Assembly: GCF_036884655.1 (NCBI RefSeq)
Contig: NC_088355.1
Location: 25,233,001 to 25,297,000 of the forward strand
Direction: 5' to 3'
DNA: 64,000 nucleotides
From: Musa acuminata AAA Group
Lineage: Eukaryota; Streptophyta; Magnoliopsida; Zingiberales; Musaceae
Below, piece by piece: positions 9,474-21,099 of the stretch. Made by a program: the position numbers and the translations under genes. Each line of letters begins with the position of its first letter. The stretch's first letter is position 1. The notes under the pieces were generated by a model. That model saw nothing but the letters and a program-made list of their open reading frames with translations. It did no database searches and had not been told where the DNA came from.

Positions 9474-11646
9474 AATATTTCGTCTCTTCAGGTCATATTC
9501 TTAGAGAGATGAATTGCACTTTTATTTCTTTAATTCCGAAGAATGCAGGGGCTGATTCACTAGAGAACTATCGACCCATATCATTATGCAACTTTGTTTA
9601 CAAGATTATCTCCAAAGTATTGGCAAATAGAATGCAAAAGGTAATACACAAGATTATTAGCCCAAATCAAGCTGCTTTCATCAAAGGGAGAAGTATACAT
9701 TATAACATTTTGCTTGCTAATGACTTGGTCAAAGATTTGCATTCAAAAGCAAGAGGGACAAAAATCTGTTTTAAAGCTGATTTACGGAAAGCCTTTGATT
9801 CAGTTAATAGGAAGTTTATCTATAAGATGCTCCTCGATATGAACTTCCCACAGCAATGGGTTAATTGGATTCAATCTTGCTTGGAAACTCCAAAGTTTTC
9901 GATACTCTTTAATGGCTCACCTATTGGTTTTTTTGGGAGCACGAATGGCATCCGACAAGGTGATCCACTATCTCCGTATCTTTTTACTATTGCGATGGAA
10001 GGACTTAGCTGTATGTTAGAACATGCAGTCTTAAATGGCAGCATTAAGGTACCCATTGCTGGTTCTGTTCATATATCACATATAACATTTGCAGATGACT
10101 TACTTATCTTTCTCCAAAATGAACCAACTTCAGTAAAGAACCTGGCTACTATTATGAATGACTTTGGTATGGTTTCTGGACTTCAGTTAAATCATGCGAA
10201 AAGTAAAGTATATATGAGCCCTTACGTTGAGGATAAGGTCTTTATTGTGCAAACTTTGGGGGTTAGTGAGGGAAGCTTGCCAGTTCCTTATTTGGGTCTC
10301 CCGCTCATATCCACAGGCATTCACAAAACCCATTGTCAGCCTATCTTACAAAAAACAAAGAATAGAATTTCTTCTTGGAAAAATAGGTTTCTATAAAAAG
10401 CAGGACGACTCGAACTCATCCGTTCGATATTGCACTCCTACTCTATATATTGGTGTAATGCATTTCTTCTGTCTGCTGGACTTCTCCATGATATTGAACG
10501 GTTATTAATGAACTTCTTCTGGAATGGCACAAATGATAAGGCAATGCATATGGTAAATTGGGATAGCATTTGCAAACCGAAAGATGAAGGGGGGCTAAAC
10601 TTGAGAAATATTAGAGATTGGAATCAAGCTTGTCTGGTACAGCAATTGTGGGATCTTTTGCAAAACAAATGTTCCTTATGGTCACATTGGGTTTCTGCTA
10701 GGTATCTTTCAAAGGAATCAATCTGGGAAATTTCAACAAGAACATACCACTCTGTAGCTTGGAAAGGAATTTTAAAGGCAAGGAATTGGCTAATCAAACA
10801 CATTTCCTATGCAATCTCTTCTGGTACTAGTACAAATATGTGGTTTGATCCTTGGGTAAATGGGAAGAGTATATTTCAATTATATGGTGACAGAATACGA
10901 AAAGATCTTGGGGCTCCCAAATATTAGAAGGTTTCTGAGTTCATTGCTAACGGTGCTTGGTGTCTCCCTAATCCTATTTCTCCCGAAATGTTATCACTTT
11001 GGCCGACTATTATAGCTATTCAAATCAGGAACAACTGTTCAGATATACTTATTTGGCCTCATGACAATGGCAAATTTAGTGCCACATCCGCATGGAATCA
11101 AATTAGGCAAAGAAATAACAAGTGGGTCCCAAGCAGTTGGACATGGGATCGACCGGGATCACCAAGACTTTCCTTATGTACATGGTAGGCTCTTCTCAAT
11201 AAACTACCGACAATAGACAATATGAAAAGAAGAGGTATCTATCATGTTAACTGATGCTCCCTTTGTATGCAACAAGAAGAAACTGTTGACCACCTCTATT
11301 TTGCTTGTGATTATACAAAATGGATATGGAAGGAGATTCTCCAGCGATTTGAACTCAATAGACTGCCGTAACCAAACTTGCACCAAGAACTAAGCGACCT
11401 CATGCAATGTTTCTCAAGAAAAGGGCCTTTAACACAACTGGCAAAGGTTACTTTCAGATGCGCTATTTGGTGGATGTGGAAGGAGAGATGTAACAGAATA
11501 TTTGAATGCCAACACACAAACAATGCTCAATTATTGAAAGAGATTATTAGAGACTCAAGATCCTGTATGGAGCAAGATCTCAAAACGGAGCACTTTACCC
11601 AAAGAGAAAAAGATATTTTTATCAAATTTAATTTTGCTATTAGCTA
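9474..11646 (+). pseudogene. LINE copy 1 ORF2, 3' segment (RT and zf-RVT)
   Basis: This continues the LINE after Sire1, starting with the second AATAT. It encodes the RT fingers and palm (FKADLRKAFDSV about 9780, NGIRQGDPLSPYLF about 9940, catalytic FADDLLIF about 10090), the connection region and the C-terminal zf-RVT domain (CSLCMQQEETVDHLYFACDY-like, about 11250-11320). No RNase H follows, as in plant L1 elements of this type. Nonsense codons relative to the other copies occur at about 10394 (TAA), 10925 (TAG) and 11186 (TAG), with further damage after that. The natural end is the TAA after FIKFNFAIS at 11647. The segment is dead, but the RT palm motif is intact. Confidence 0.94.
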
Positions 11647-11883
11647 AAGATCTTGGGAATGATGCCAAATTATGTACCCACAGGTAGTTTTGATATATCT
11701 GGATAAACATTTTCTATATTGATTATAATTAGGAGTTATAGTCTACAGCATGTGTAGTCATAACTATCGCATTCGCACTCTATGAGTTACTTGGCTTTGT
11801 CTATGACTTGTATAGATAAAGCTATTTGTAGAAAATTTACACATAATCAATTTACTTTTACTTACAAAAAAAAAAAAAAAAAA
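11647..11883 (+). other. LINE copy 1 3' UTR and poly(A) tail
   Basis: This is the 3' UTR of the long subfamily: it keeps the 48-bp segment (about 11690-11737) that copies 2, 3, 7 and 8 lack. It ends in ACTTAC followed by 18 A (11866-11883). The next base starts the middle of another LINE's ORF1, so copy 1 is inserted in copy 2. Confidence 0.92.
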
Positions 11884-12077
11884 CAATCTTATCGTGCTTC
11901 AACAAACCCTGCCAATCAAGACCACATGATTCAAGGTATTTTAAAGTTTAAAAATATGCAAGCTGTAGATGAAGTGGATAAATATAGGAATAAAGCCATA
12001 AAAGGTAAGGATATTGTGAGGGAGGAAAATACAAAACCGAAAGATAAGAAAAATGATGGTACAGTCCATCCAAAGTC
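11884..12077 (+). pseudogene. LINE copy 2 ORF1, C-terminal fragment
   Basis: These are the last ~65 codons of ORF1 (YRASTNPANQDHMIQ ... TKPKDKK ... VHPKS), a lysine-rich tail. The N-terminal part lies beyond copy 1 and is outside the window. The Ty3/gypsy element Gyp1 inserted in the last codons; the reading resumes at 17236 with the ORF1 stop and the ORF1-ORF2 spacer. Confidence 0.9.
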
Positions 12078-12462
12078 TGTTAGAACCCTTGCAGATTCTA
12101 AACTTGGGGTTGATCTCTTTAGGGGATCAGCCTCCTTGGAACTCTATAGGGGTTCCTCCCTCCAAGTTGCTGCTCAAAGGCTGCAAAAAAGATTCATCTA
12201 TTGCTTAAGAAAAGAGAAGGAATACATGGCTTTTTATAGGGCTTCTAAACCCTAACTCCTAATAGGACTCCTACTTAAGACTCTTAGTTCTAACCAACTC
12301 CTAATAGAACTCCTACTCAAGACTTATATTCCCTTACAACTCCTAATTCTTCTCTAAGAAAAAACCTCATACATGAATGCCTCTCATAATTAGGACCCTC
12401 CTAGCTAGAGTCCTAACAGAATGTCCCTCTCAATTAGGACTCTCCAAGCTAGAGTCCTAACA
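12078..12462 (-). repeat. Gyp1 3' LTR (385 bp)
   Basis: On the minus strand it runs from TGTTAGGACTC to GGGTTCTAACA. The U3 end carries two copies of a ~44-bp repeat that each begin with the LTR terminus TGTTAGGACTC; the partner LTR has three. Confidence 0.94.
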
Positions 12463-12475
12463 GACCCGCCCTCTT
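12463..12475 (-). promoter_or_regulatory. Gyp1 polypurine tract
   Basis: The minus strand reads AAGAGGGCGGGTC directly before the 3' LTR. The same tract borders the LTRs of Gyp2 (29819) and Gyp4 (61767). Confidence 0.85.
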
Positions 12476-12479
12476 CAAA

Positions 12480-12970
12480 TCAGCCTTGTCCTCGAGGCTG
12501 ATGATTCATGAATTCTGGGAATTTGATCTTCAAGTCATCATAGTTCTCCCAAGTGGCATCTTCTTTTGGTAGGTTCGCCCACTATATTAGCACTTCATTA
12601 GTGGGTCGTCGTCGTCGAGTCACGATCCGTCGATCAATAATGGCACTTGGCTGGGTCTCGAGTTCTCTTTGGGTAGTCATATTTGGTGGATGGCTTTGGG
12701 CTATCTCCAAGCACCTGTTTAAAACTTCCGGTTGGCTTTTGGTTTGTGGGTGATATGTCGTACTCCTTTTCAATTTAGTACCCTGCATATAGAATAACGT
12801 TGTCCAAAATCTGCTATTGAAGATGTAAGTATAATTTGTCACAAGCACAATGCGTCCCTTATAGTGTAATTCTTTTGAGTCCCAATTGTAATGAGCCATG
12901 GGGCTTGGTGCTTCATCCAATTTTTTTATAATCTTACTAGTATCTGAATCTTCCTGCCATTCCATCTTAA
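12480..12970 (-). pseudogene. Gyp1 integrase remnant and chromodomain
   Basis: On the minus strand the reading EWQEDSDTSKII ... HYNWDSKELHYKGRIVLV is the start of the integrase N-terminal region. It jumps straight to FWTTLFYMQGTKLKRSTTYHPQT, the far end of the catalytic core. The HHCC finger and the first two acidic catalytic residues are gone, leaving only the region after them. Further on, a chromodomain follows (ILDRRIVTRRRRPTNEVLI-like, then WANLPKEDATWENYDDL in another frame, about 12490-12640), ending close to the polypurine tract. Chromodomains tether chromovirus integration to marked chromatin. Frameshifts separate the parts. The deletion is visible; the lineage is inferred from the chromodomain. 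Confidence 0.85.
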
Positions 12971-13108
12971 TATCCTCAAGGAAGTCGCTGGTCGGAAGTG
13001 AAACAGTCGAAACGTCAACTTGCTCGGGTAGCTGCGAAAGCGCATCTGCAAGAACATTCTCTTTCCCCTTTTTGTAAGTTATTTCAAAATCAAATCCAAG
13101 AAGTTTTG

Positions 13109-15290
13109 TTACCCATTTTTGCTGCTCGGGGAAGATATCTTCTGCTCCAAGAGATATTTTAGGCTTTTATGGTCGGTCTTGATTTGAAAGTATCGCCTGA
13201 TCAAGTACAATCTCCACCTCGTTGCTGCGCGCACAATGGCGAGCATCTCCTTATCATATGTTGACATATTTTGATCGGAGGGAGATAATGCCTTGCTAGT
13301 GTATACGAGTTGTCGACCATCTTGCATGATAGTGGCTCCAATTCTGACTCCAGATGTGTCGGCCTCAATAATGAAGGGTCGGTTGAAATCTGGTAGTGTT
13401 AGCACCGGCGTCGTCGTCATGGCTGCCTTAAGTTTGTCGAAGGCAGCGGAGGCTCTGTCCAACCATTGGAAGACATCTTTTTCTAGTAAGGAAGTAAGTG
13501 GTGCACTGATCTTTCCATAGTTTTTCACGAACTTGTAGTAGTAGCCTATTAAACCCAGAAAGCCATGTAGCAATTTTATGTTTCTCAAGGTCGGCCAGTT
13601 TTGCATTACTCCAATTTTGAAGGGGTCCACTGCCACACCTTCCTCTGATATGATATGCCCAAGATATTCCACCTTTCGTTGAAGAAAGCAAAAATTCATG
13701 GTTGTTGTGTGTTCAAAAGGTGGTTTTCCGTATGTCTTCTTCGCATGCTCGTATTTGATGATACACGGATCAAAGGTCCAGCTTTGTAAAGATTTGTGCT
13801 CCCTTTCATCTAGCAATTCATCTACTATTGGAATAAAGTATTTATCCTTAATGATTATGCCATTGAGAGCTTGGTAATCAACACATATTCGCCTTGTTCC
13901 GTCCTTCTTGCGTACAAGTAGCACCGGCGAAGAGTAGAGGTTGCAACTTGGCTGAATAACTCCTGTTTTGAGCATCTCTTTTATAATCCTTTCTATTTCA
14001 TCCTTCTGGAGATGTGGATACTGATATGGCTGAGCATTTGCTGAAGATTTTCCTGGAAGAATCATTATACAATGATCATGCCAACAGGTAAGAGGTAGGT
14101 TACGCGGTTCGTCAAATATATTTGAAAATTCAGTAAGCAAAGGAAGTAGATTTGGATCTTCAAATTCACTTGGCTCTCCCTTAGTTTGCTGCTCAAGTTG
14201 TACCAAAAAGCCGCTGCATGCTTTATGCAAAACATTCTCCATTTGTTGTGTGCAAATCGTTGTTATGTCGCCCCCATGTTTCCCGTGCAATGTCACCTGT
14301 TTCTCCTTACTGTAAAATTTCATAATTAGTTTCATAAAATTCCAAGAAATATCACCTAATGTTGTCAACCATTTAATTCTGAGCATGGCCTCATGATTGT
14401 TAAGAGGGAGAAGGAAGAAATCTGCAATTATCTCTTGGTCCAACAGCAATAGTTTCTCCTGCAAGCGCCTATGATCACAATTCAAAATCCGTCCGTCGGT
14501 GACTTTAACATCAAACCTGCTGCGATTCTCGATAGGTAATGATATCCGAACAGCAAGCTTACTATTTAGGAAGTTAGTAGTACTGCCCGTGTCCATGAGA
14601 ACAGTGATTGGTTGTTGTTTGAGAAGGCCTCCAATTTTCATCGTTTGCGGGGTTGAGTAGCTAGCTAGTGTATGTACCGTAACTTCGGTCGGTTGTGGCT
14701 CTTCTTCTGCATCTTCTTCATATTCAAGGCTCTCTTTTGGATGTTCAATGACCTCTTCTTCTATCGGTTCAATCATAAGAAGTCCCCCTTTTCTACAGCG
14801 ATGCTCACGGCTCCACGGCTCGTCACAATGCCAACATAACCCCTTCGCATATCGCTCCCGAAGCTCTTCTCTTGTTAACCTCTTTAGTGTAGGGACTTGG
14901 TCGATAGTAGGGGGGGCTAAGGGCTTCAATATTACTGGTTGAGGAGAGACCCTAGTCCTCCGAGCTTCATGATTCAATTGCTCCTCTTGATGTCGTGCGA
15001 AAGAGATGGCTGCCATAAGCGTATACGGTTGTCGCGCTTTAACTTCTCCTCGGATCTCTGGCTTCAAGCCCTCAATGAAGGTCCACAATAGCTGTTTTTG
15101 AGACCAATCATGAGTTTGATTAGATAACCTTTCAAACCTGGTTTTGTACTCCGGAATGGTGGAGGTTTGTAGGATCTTTGCTAGTTGTTCGTCAATATTC
15201 TCATAATCGGTTGGTCAGAAGCGAATCAGCAGTCCCTCTTTGAATTGTCGCCATGAAAGGACTCCATAAGTATGTTCAAACCAGTCAAAC
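13109..15290 (-). pseudogene. pol: Gyp1 gag C-terminus, protease, RT and RNase H with RT-palm deletion
   Basis: The longest open part starts at 15088: end of Gag capsid (FIEGLKPEIRGEVKARQPY), zinc knuckle CWHCDEPWSREHRC (about residue 90), aspartic protease with D-T-G (about residue 164), then the RT start (LYSSPVLLVRKKDGTRRICVDYQALNG). After LLDE the frame slips and about 75 residues that Gyp3 still has at the equivalent place, including the catalytic F/Y-x-D-D box, are missing. The RT thumb resumes with VEYLGHIISEEG and RNase H follows (IIEADTSGVRIG, LEQKIS). The element cannot make a working RT. Two further gag stops lie just upstream (about 15290 and 15230). Confidence 0.92.
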
Positions 15291-15707
15291 CACTATATAG
15301 CATCCCCTTCAAGATGTATAGCTGCAATTTTCACCATAGATACATCCACGGTTTTGTGGTACCAAAAATATCGCTCCGCGCGCGAGATCCAACCAATCGG
15401 GTCTCCTTCTTCCCATCTAGGGAAGTCCACTCTCATGCATGGATAGTTGGGGTTGGTCATAGAGCTTCCCCTCTCTTGGAAGTCATATCTTCGGGCTTGG
15501 TGTGATTGGGCAAAGCTCTCTCCTTGATGTGATTTCTTCGGGCTTAGTAGTCGGCCCAATCTGAGTTCGGTAAAGAGCGTCCGAATCTTATCCTCCATTC
15601 GCGCCTTCAAGGCTTCGAATTTAGCATCAATTGCCTCCTTATATGTCATAGTATATGCCTCCAAATCTATGATATTAAGATCTCTCTTTTGTTGTCAGGT
15701 TAAAGGC
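15291..15707 (-). pseudogene. gag: Gyp1 gag N-terminal part
   Basis: The likely gag start is the ATG at 15707 (MPLT), matching Gyp3, but in Gyp1 the fifth codon is TGA. A second Met at 15664 opens 123 residues with MEDKIRTLFTEL, PRWEEGDPIGWISRAERYF and IAAIHLEGDAI, the start of a Ty3/gypsy retrotransposon capsid domain. A TAG at about 15291 replaces the Gln codon seen in Gyp3. Confidence 0.88.
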
Positions 15708-16784
15708 ATGTATAGGTTGAGAGAAGTGATGGTCGAAAGGGTTGGTGGATTGGTGGATGTAGGCTGCGGTTTGGGCTTGTTTTGTGGCTGTTTTGGGTGC
15801 AGTTTGAGGGTGTGGTTTAGTAGAGTTTTAGGGCTGTGGATGAAAGTTTTGGATCTGTGGTAGATGGTAGCAAAGGTTTGACAGAAATCCGTAGAAGTTG
15901 CAGCAAGTATATGCTGTCTTGTAAGAGTAGAATTGTCGTCGAAGAAACAACGGTTTCTCGACGTAATTTCCACCAAAAACTTGAGAGAATTGAGGAGGGA
16001 ATTGATAGAAAAATCATAATTTATATGACAGCAAGGATATCTAATTTAATCAAGAAAATTTCGGCAGTATAACAGCAAGGAAATTGGTGCAAGTTGCAAT
16101 TGCAGAATTATCGTCGAAAAATTTCAGCGGGATACGATGAAAATTTACAGAAACATAAAATCATTTTTAGAGATGAATTTCTTAATAGATCAATCTTAGA
16201 TGGAAGCCAAGATAATCTATAAAGTGTAGAAGAAATTTCATTCAAAAAAGATTGCTAATAGATGGGTTAAGGCAACGATATGCAGCTGAAATTTTCTGCA
16301 GCATAGATTTTCAAGTGCAGCAGATTGGACATAAAAGATCAGTAGTTTATATTGAGAATTTTTTGATAAAACTAAAGGGAAATCCACTGTTAAGAAGTGT
16401 CAAAGATGTCATAAAAATTTCGTAGAAATTTGGATAGAAAAAGCATAGTAGCAAGATCAAAAAGATGGTGCTATGCGGTTGGAATTCTGCAATGTATCTT
16501 TCGTCGTAGAGATGAAAATTTTGTGACGAAAAGTTTATGCAGCAATATAGGAACGATTTTTTTTTTTTTTTGGATTTTCGAATAAGGATAACTAAATTGC
16601 AGCAGTAGTAAGGTAGGAAACCAGAACCAGTTGCAATTCACGGGGAGATCAAAGGATGATCCGGGGTGGTGGAGATGATGACGGAATTCGGTGACGATCT
16701 TTTAAGCAATTGTGGGAATTGCTTTGGATTATTGTAGAGGGTTGATGGATGGCTGTGGAAGGGCAGCAAGACGCCAAGAACGCT
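15708..16784 (-). other. Gyp1 5' leader (untranslated)
   Basis: About 1.1 kb between the primer site and gag with no credible gene. Gyp3 has a related leader of only ~520 bp, so this one has expanded or Gyp3 lost part. It is rich in GAAATTTT/AAAATTTC and CAGCA motifs repeated at irregular spacing, plus a 15-T run at about 16557-16571. It may hold the packaging signal; that is inference. Confidence 0.8.
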
Positions 16785-16796
16785 GCTCTGATACCA
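16785..16796 (-). promoter_or_regulatory. Gyp1 primer-binding site, initiator Met-tRNA
   Basis: TGGTATCAGAGC on the minus strand, two bases (CC) after the 5' LTR. Confidence 0.94.
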
Positions 16797-16798
16797 GG

Positions 16799-17235
16799 TG
16801 TTAGAACCCTTACAGATTCTAAACTTGGGGTTGATCTCTTTAGGGGATCAGCCTCCTTGGAACTTATAGGGGTTCCTCCCTCCAAGTTGCTGCTCAAAGG
16901 CTGCAAAAAAGATTCATCTATTACTTAAGAAAAGAGAAGGAATACATGGCTATTTATAGGGCTTCTAAACCCTAACTCCTAATAGGACTCCTACTTAAGA
17001 CTCTTACTTCTAACCAACTCCTAATAGAACTCCTACTCAAGACTCATATTCCCTTACAACTCCTAATTCTTCTCTAAGAAAAAACCTCCTACATGAATGC
17101 CCCTCATAATTAGGACCCTCCTAGCTAGAGTCCAAACAGAATGTCCCTTTCAATTAGGACTCCCCTAGCTAGAGTCCTAACATTTTTACATGAATGTCCC
17201 TCTCAATTAGGACTCTCCAAGCTAGAGTCCTAACA
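16799..17235 (-). repeat. Gyp1 5' LTR (437 bp) with TATA box
   Basis: Partner of 12078-12462. The TATA box is TATAAATA (plus-strand TATTTATA at 16951-16958). The U3 terminus carries three ~44-bp iterons, each beginning TGTTAGGACTC on the minus strand. It ends exactly at the AAGTC duplication. Confidence 0.94.
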
Positions 17236-20200
17236 AAGTCATAGGATGAATACCTTACCACCTTTTCATTTCTTTATTACTGATGAAGATAACATGTTGG
17301 AATGTTCGCGGACTTTATAAGCCGGAGAAATGTCGGGAGCTCAACATAATAATCAAGTCTGCCGCATGTGATATTGTTATTATAGTAGAAACGAAAATTA
17401 AACAATCGCGCGTTCAAGCTCAAAAGAATTTAATATGGCCGGACGCAGAACTGTTTACCAATGACTCAAATGAAACTTTTGGTAGAATATGGGTCTTATG
17501 GCATCCTAACTCTATTAATGCTTGGTTTATTTCTACTACTAATCAATTCATTCATCTTAAGGTAGAGGATAAAAAGAATTGCTGTCAATTCAATTTCACT
17601 GGTATATATGTTTCAAATAGTATGCAAGAAAGAAATACTCTTTGGTCTGACCTGACTAATATTGCAAATGGCTGTCTCAATGTACCTTGGATTGTTCTTG
17701 GAGACTTTAATACTGTTCGGTACACAAATAAAAAAGAGGGGGGTAGACAACTTTCAGAAAGCCAGCTTCAAAGTTTTAATGATTACATTGACACTGCAGC
17801 TTTGTTTGATATGAAATCTGTGGGTAATTGGCTCTCCAGGAGTAATCAAGGTGCTACTAACAGAAAAATAATGGCTCAACTTGATAGGTGTTTGATTAAT
17901 CATGAATGGTTAACAGTTTACCCAGATTCACTCCTAGAGTATGGTGCTCCTTTGTTTTCTGACCATTCTTTAATATATATACACGCAGACAAAGCGATGT
18001 CAAAAGCTCAAAGCCTCAATGACCATTCTTTAATGACTATTCTTTAAAGAAACCGTTTAGATTCTTTAACATGTGGAGTACTCATCCTCAATTTCTTGAT
18101 GTTATCAGATCTGCCTGGAATGTTAATGTGCATGGATCCCCCCCTTACATCTTATGTCAAAAGCTCAAAGCCTGTAAAGCAGCACTAAAGGAGTGGAATA
18201 CAAATACCTTTGGCAATATTACCACCACAGTTCAATCTTGCAGGAAGGAACTAATGTCATTGCAACATGAGCTGCAACTTCAGCCAAATGATGAGAATAT
18301 TATCTACAAAGAGACAGAAGCCAGAAATAACTTCATGCAAGCCTTAAAACGGGAGGAAAGTTTTGCAAAGCAGAAGTCTCGACAGCATTGGCTTACACTA
18401 GGAGATTCCAATATTAAATTTTTTTATGCTTCAATTGCTACTCGAAGGGCTGTTAACCGTATCAACAAATGCAGAGACAAAGATGATAATCTTATTGAGA
18501 ACTTAGATGAGGTTAAAGCACACACAGAGCACTAGATGAGGTTAAAGCACATTCATGTGGAGCCGACTAGAAAACTTGATTCGGAAGCTATTTTAATCCT
18601 CAATGCCCCAATTACAGACGATGAAATTGTATGTTTTGTCTTTAAGTCAACAAAGCACAAAAGCCCAGGTCCAGATGGATTTCCAGCTGAATTTTACCAA
18701 ACTGCTTGGTCTATTATTGGAAATGATGTGATCAAGGCTTGCCAACATTTTTACTCTTCAGGTAATATTCTTAGAGAGATAAATTGCACTTTTATTTCTT
18801 CAATTCCGAAGAATGCAGGGGCTGATTCACTAGAGAACTATCGACCCATATCATTATGCAACTTTATTTACAAGATCATCTCCAAAGTATTGGCAAATAG
18901 AATGCAAAAGGTAATACACAAGATCATTAGCCCAAATCAAGTTGCTTTAATCAAAGGGAGAAGTATACATCATAACATTTTGCTTGCTAATGACTTGGTC
19001 AAAGATTTGCATTCAAAAGAAAGAGGGACAAAAATATGTTTTAAAGCTGATTTACGGAAAGCCTTTGATTCAGTCAATAGGAAATTTATCTATAAGATGC
19101 TCCTCGATATGAACTTCCCACAGCAATGGATTAATTGGATTCAATCTTGCTTGGAAACTCCAAAGTTTTCGATACTCTTTAATGGCTCACCTATTGGTTT
19201 TTTTGGGAGCACGAATGGCATCCGACAAGGTGATCCACTCTCTCCGTATCTCTTTACTATTGCGATGGAAGGACTTAGCTGTATGTTGGAACATTCAGTC
19301 TTAAATGGCAGCATTAAGGTACCCAATGCTGGCTCTATTCATATATCATATATAACATTTGCAGATGATTTACTTATCTTTCTCCAAAATGATCCAACTT
19401 CAGTAAAGAACCTGGCTACTATTATGAATGACTTTGGTATGGTTTCTGGACTTCAGTTAAATCATGCTAAAAGTAAAGTATATATGAGCCCTTACGTTGA
19501 GGATAAGGTCTTTATTCCATAATTTTTGGGGGTTGGTGAGGGAAGCCTGCCAGTTCCTTATTTGGGTCTCCCGCTCATATCCACAGGCATTCACAAAACC
19601 CACTGTCAGCCTATCCTGTAAAAAATAAAGAATAGAATTTCTTCTTGGAAAATTAGGTTTCTATGAAAAGCAGGACGACTCGAACTCATCCGTTCTGTAT
19701 TGCACTCCTACTCTATATATTGGTGTAATGCATTTCTTCTGCCTGATGGACTTCTCCAAGATATTGAACGATTATTAATGAACTTCTTTTGGAATGACAC
19801 AAATGACAAGGCAATGCATATGGAAAATTGGGATAGCATTTGCAAACCAAAAGATGAAGGGGGGATAAACTTAAGAAATACTAGAGATTGGAATCAAGCA
19901 TGCCTGGTACAACAACTGTGGGATCTTTTGCAAAACAAATGTTCCTTATGGTCACAATGGGTTTCTGCTAGGTATCTTTCAAAGGAATCAATCTGGGAAA
20001 TTTCAACAAGAACATACCACTCTATAGCTTGGAAAGGAATTTTAAAGGCAAGGAATTGGCTAATCAAACACATTTATTATGCAATCTCTTCTGGAACTAG
20101 TACTAATATGTGGTACGATCCTTGGGTGAATGGGAAGAGTATATTTCAATTATATGGCGACAGAATACGAAAAGATCTTGGGGCTCCCAAAGATTGGAAG

Positions 20201-20914
20201 GTTTCCAAGTTCATTGCTAACGGTACCTGGTGTCTCCCTAATCCTATTTCTCCCGAAATGTTATCACTTTGGCCGACTATCATAGCTATTCCAATTAGGA
20301 ACAACTCTTCAGATATATTTATTTGGCCTCATGACAATGGCAAATTTAGTGCCACATCCGCATGGAATCAAATTAGGCAAAGAAATAACAAGTGGGTCCC
20401 AAGCAGTTGGACATGGGATCGACCGGGATCACAAAGACACTCCTTATGTACATGCTAGGCCCTTCTCAATAAACTACCTACAATAGACAATATGAAAAGA
20501 AGAGGTATCTATCATGTTAACCGATGCTCCCTTTGTTTGCAACAAGAAGAAACTGTTGACCACATCTATTTTGCTTGTGATTATACAAAATGGATATAGA
20601 AGGAGATTCTCCAGCGATTTGAACTCAATAGACTGCCGCAACCAAACTTGCACCAAGAACTAGGCGACCTCATGCAATGTTTCTCAAGAAAAGAGCCTCT
20701 TACACAACTGGCAAAAGTTACTTTCAGATGCGCTATTTGGTGGATGTGGAAGGAGAGATGTAATAGAATCTTTGAAGGTTAACACACAAACAATGCTCAA
20801 CTCTTAAAAGAGATTATTAGAGACTCAAGATCCTGTATGGAGCATGATCTCAAAACCGAGCACTTCACCCGAAGAGAAAAAGATATTTTTGTCAAATTTA
20901 ATTTTGCTATTAGC
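17236..20914 (+). pseudogene. LINE copy 2 ORF2 (endonuclease, RT, zf-RVT)
   Basis: After the ORF1 stop and a short spacer, ORF2 starts at 17283 with MKITCWNVRGL, the endonuclease N-terminus. Domains in order: endonuclease (VETKI about 17385, GDFNTVR about 17700, SDHS about 17955), RT (GPDGFPAEF about 18670, FKADLRKAFDSV about 19040, FADDLLIF about 19360), zf-RVT (about 20520-20590). It is broken several times: a local duplication with stops at about 17990-18050, a deletion-duplication at about 18530 that joins the linker to IHVEP out of order, a frame loss at about 19520, and stops at about 19620, 19665, 20456 and 20600. The long open stretches 17283-18047 and 18536-19522 are remnants, not separate genes. 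Its short 3' UTR puts it in the subfamily of copies 3, 7 and 8. Confidence 0.93.
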
Positions 20915-21099
20915 TAAAGATCTTGGGAATGATGCTAAATAATGTACTCACAGGTAGTTATAGTCTACAACATGTGTAGTCATAACTATCGCATTCGTAC
21001 TCTATGAGTTACTTGGCTTTGTCTAAGACTTGTATAGATAAAGCTATTTGTAGAAACTTTACACATAATCAATTTAATTTTTACTTACAAAAAAAAAAA
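20915..21099 (+). other. LINE copy 2 3' UTR and poly(A) tail
   Basis: Short-subfamily 3' UTR lacking the 48-bp segment. It ends TTTTTACTTAC plus 11 A (21089-21099). The base after it, 21100, belongs to Sire2. Confidence 0.92.

Larger units (their letters stand above)
12078..17235 (-). mobile_element. Gyp1: Ty3/gypsy chromovirus, internally deleted
   Basis: This is a 5158-bp element on the minus strand, with LTRs at 12078-12462 and 16799-17235 and a 5-bp TSD AAGTC (12073-12077, 17236-17240). In coding order it has a primer site, a ~1.1 kb leader, gag, protease-RT-RNase H, a stub of integrase, a chromodomain and a polypurine tract. The RT palm and nearly all of the integrase core are deleted, so it cannot act alone. 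The two LTRs differ by roughly ten substitutions over ~385 shared bases plus repeat-number differences, so it is clearly older than Sire1. The chromodomain places it among chromoviruses. Confidence 0.94.
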
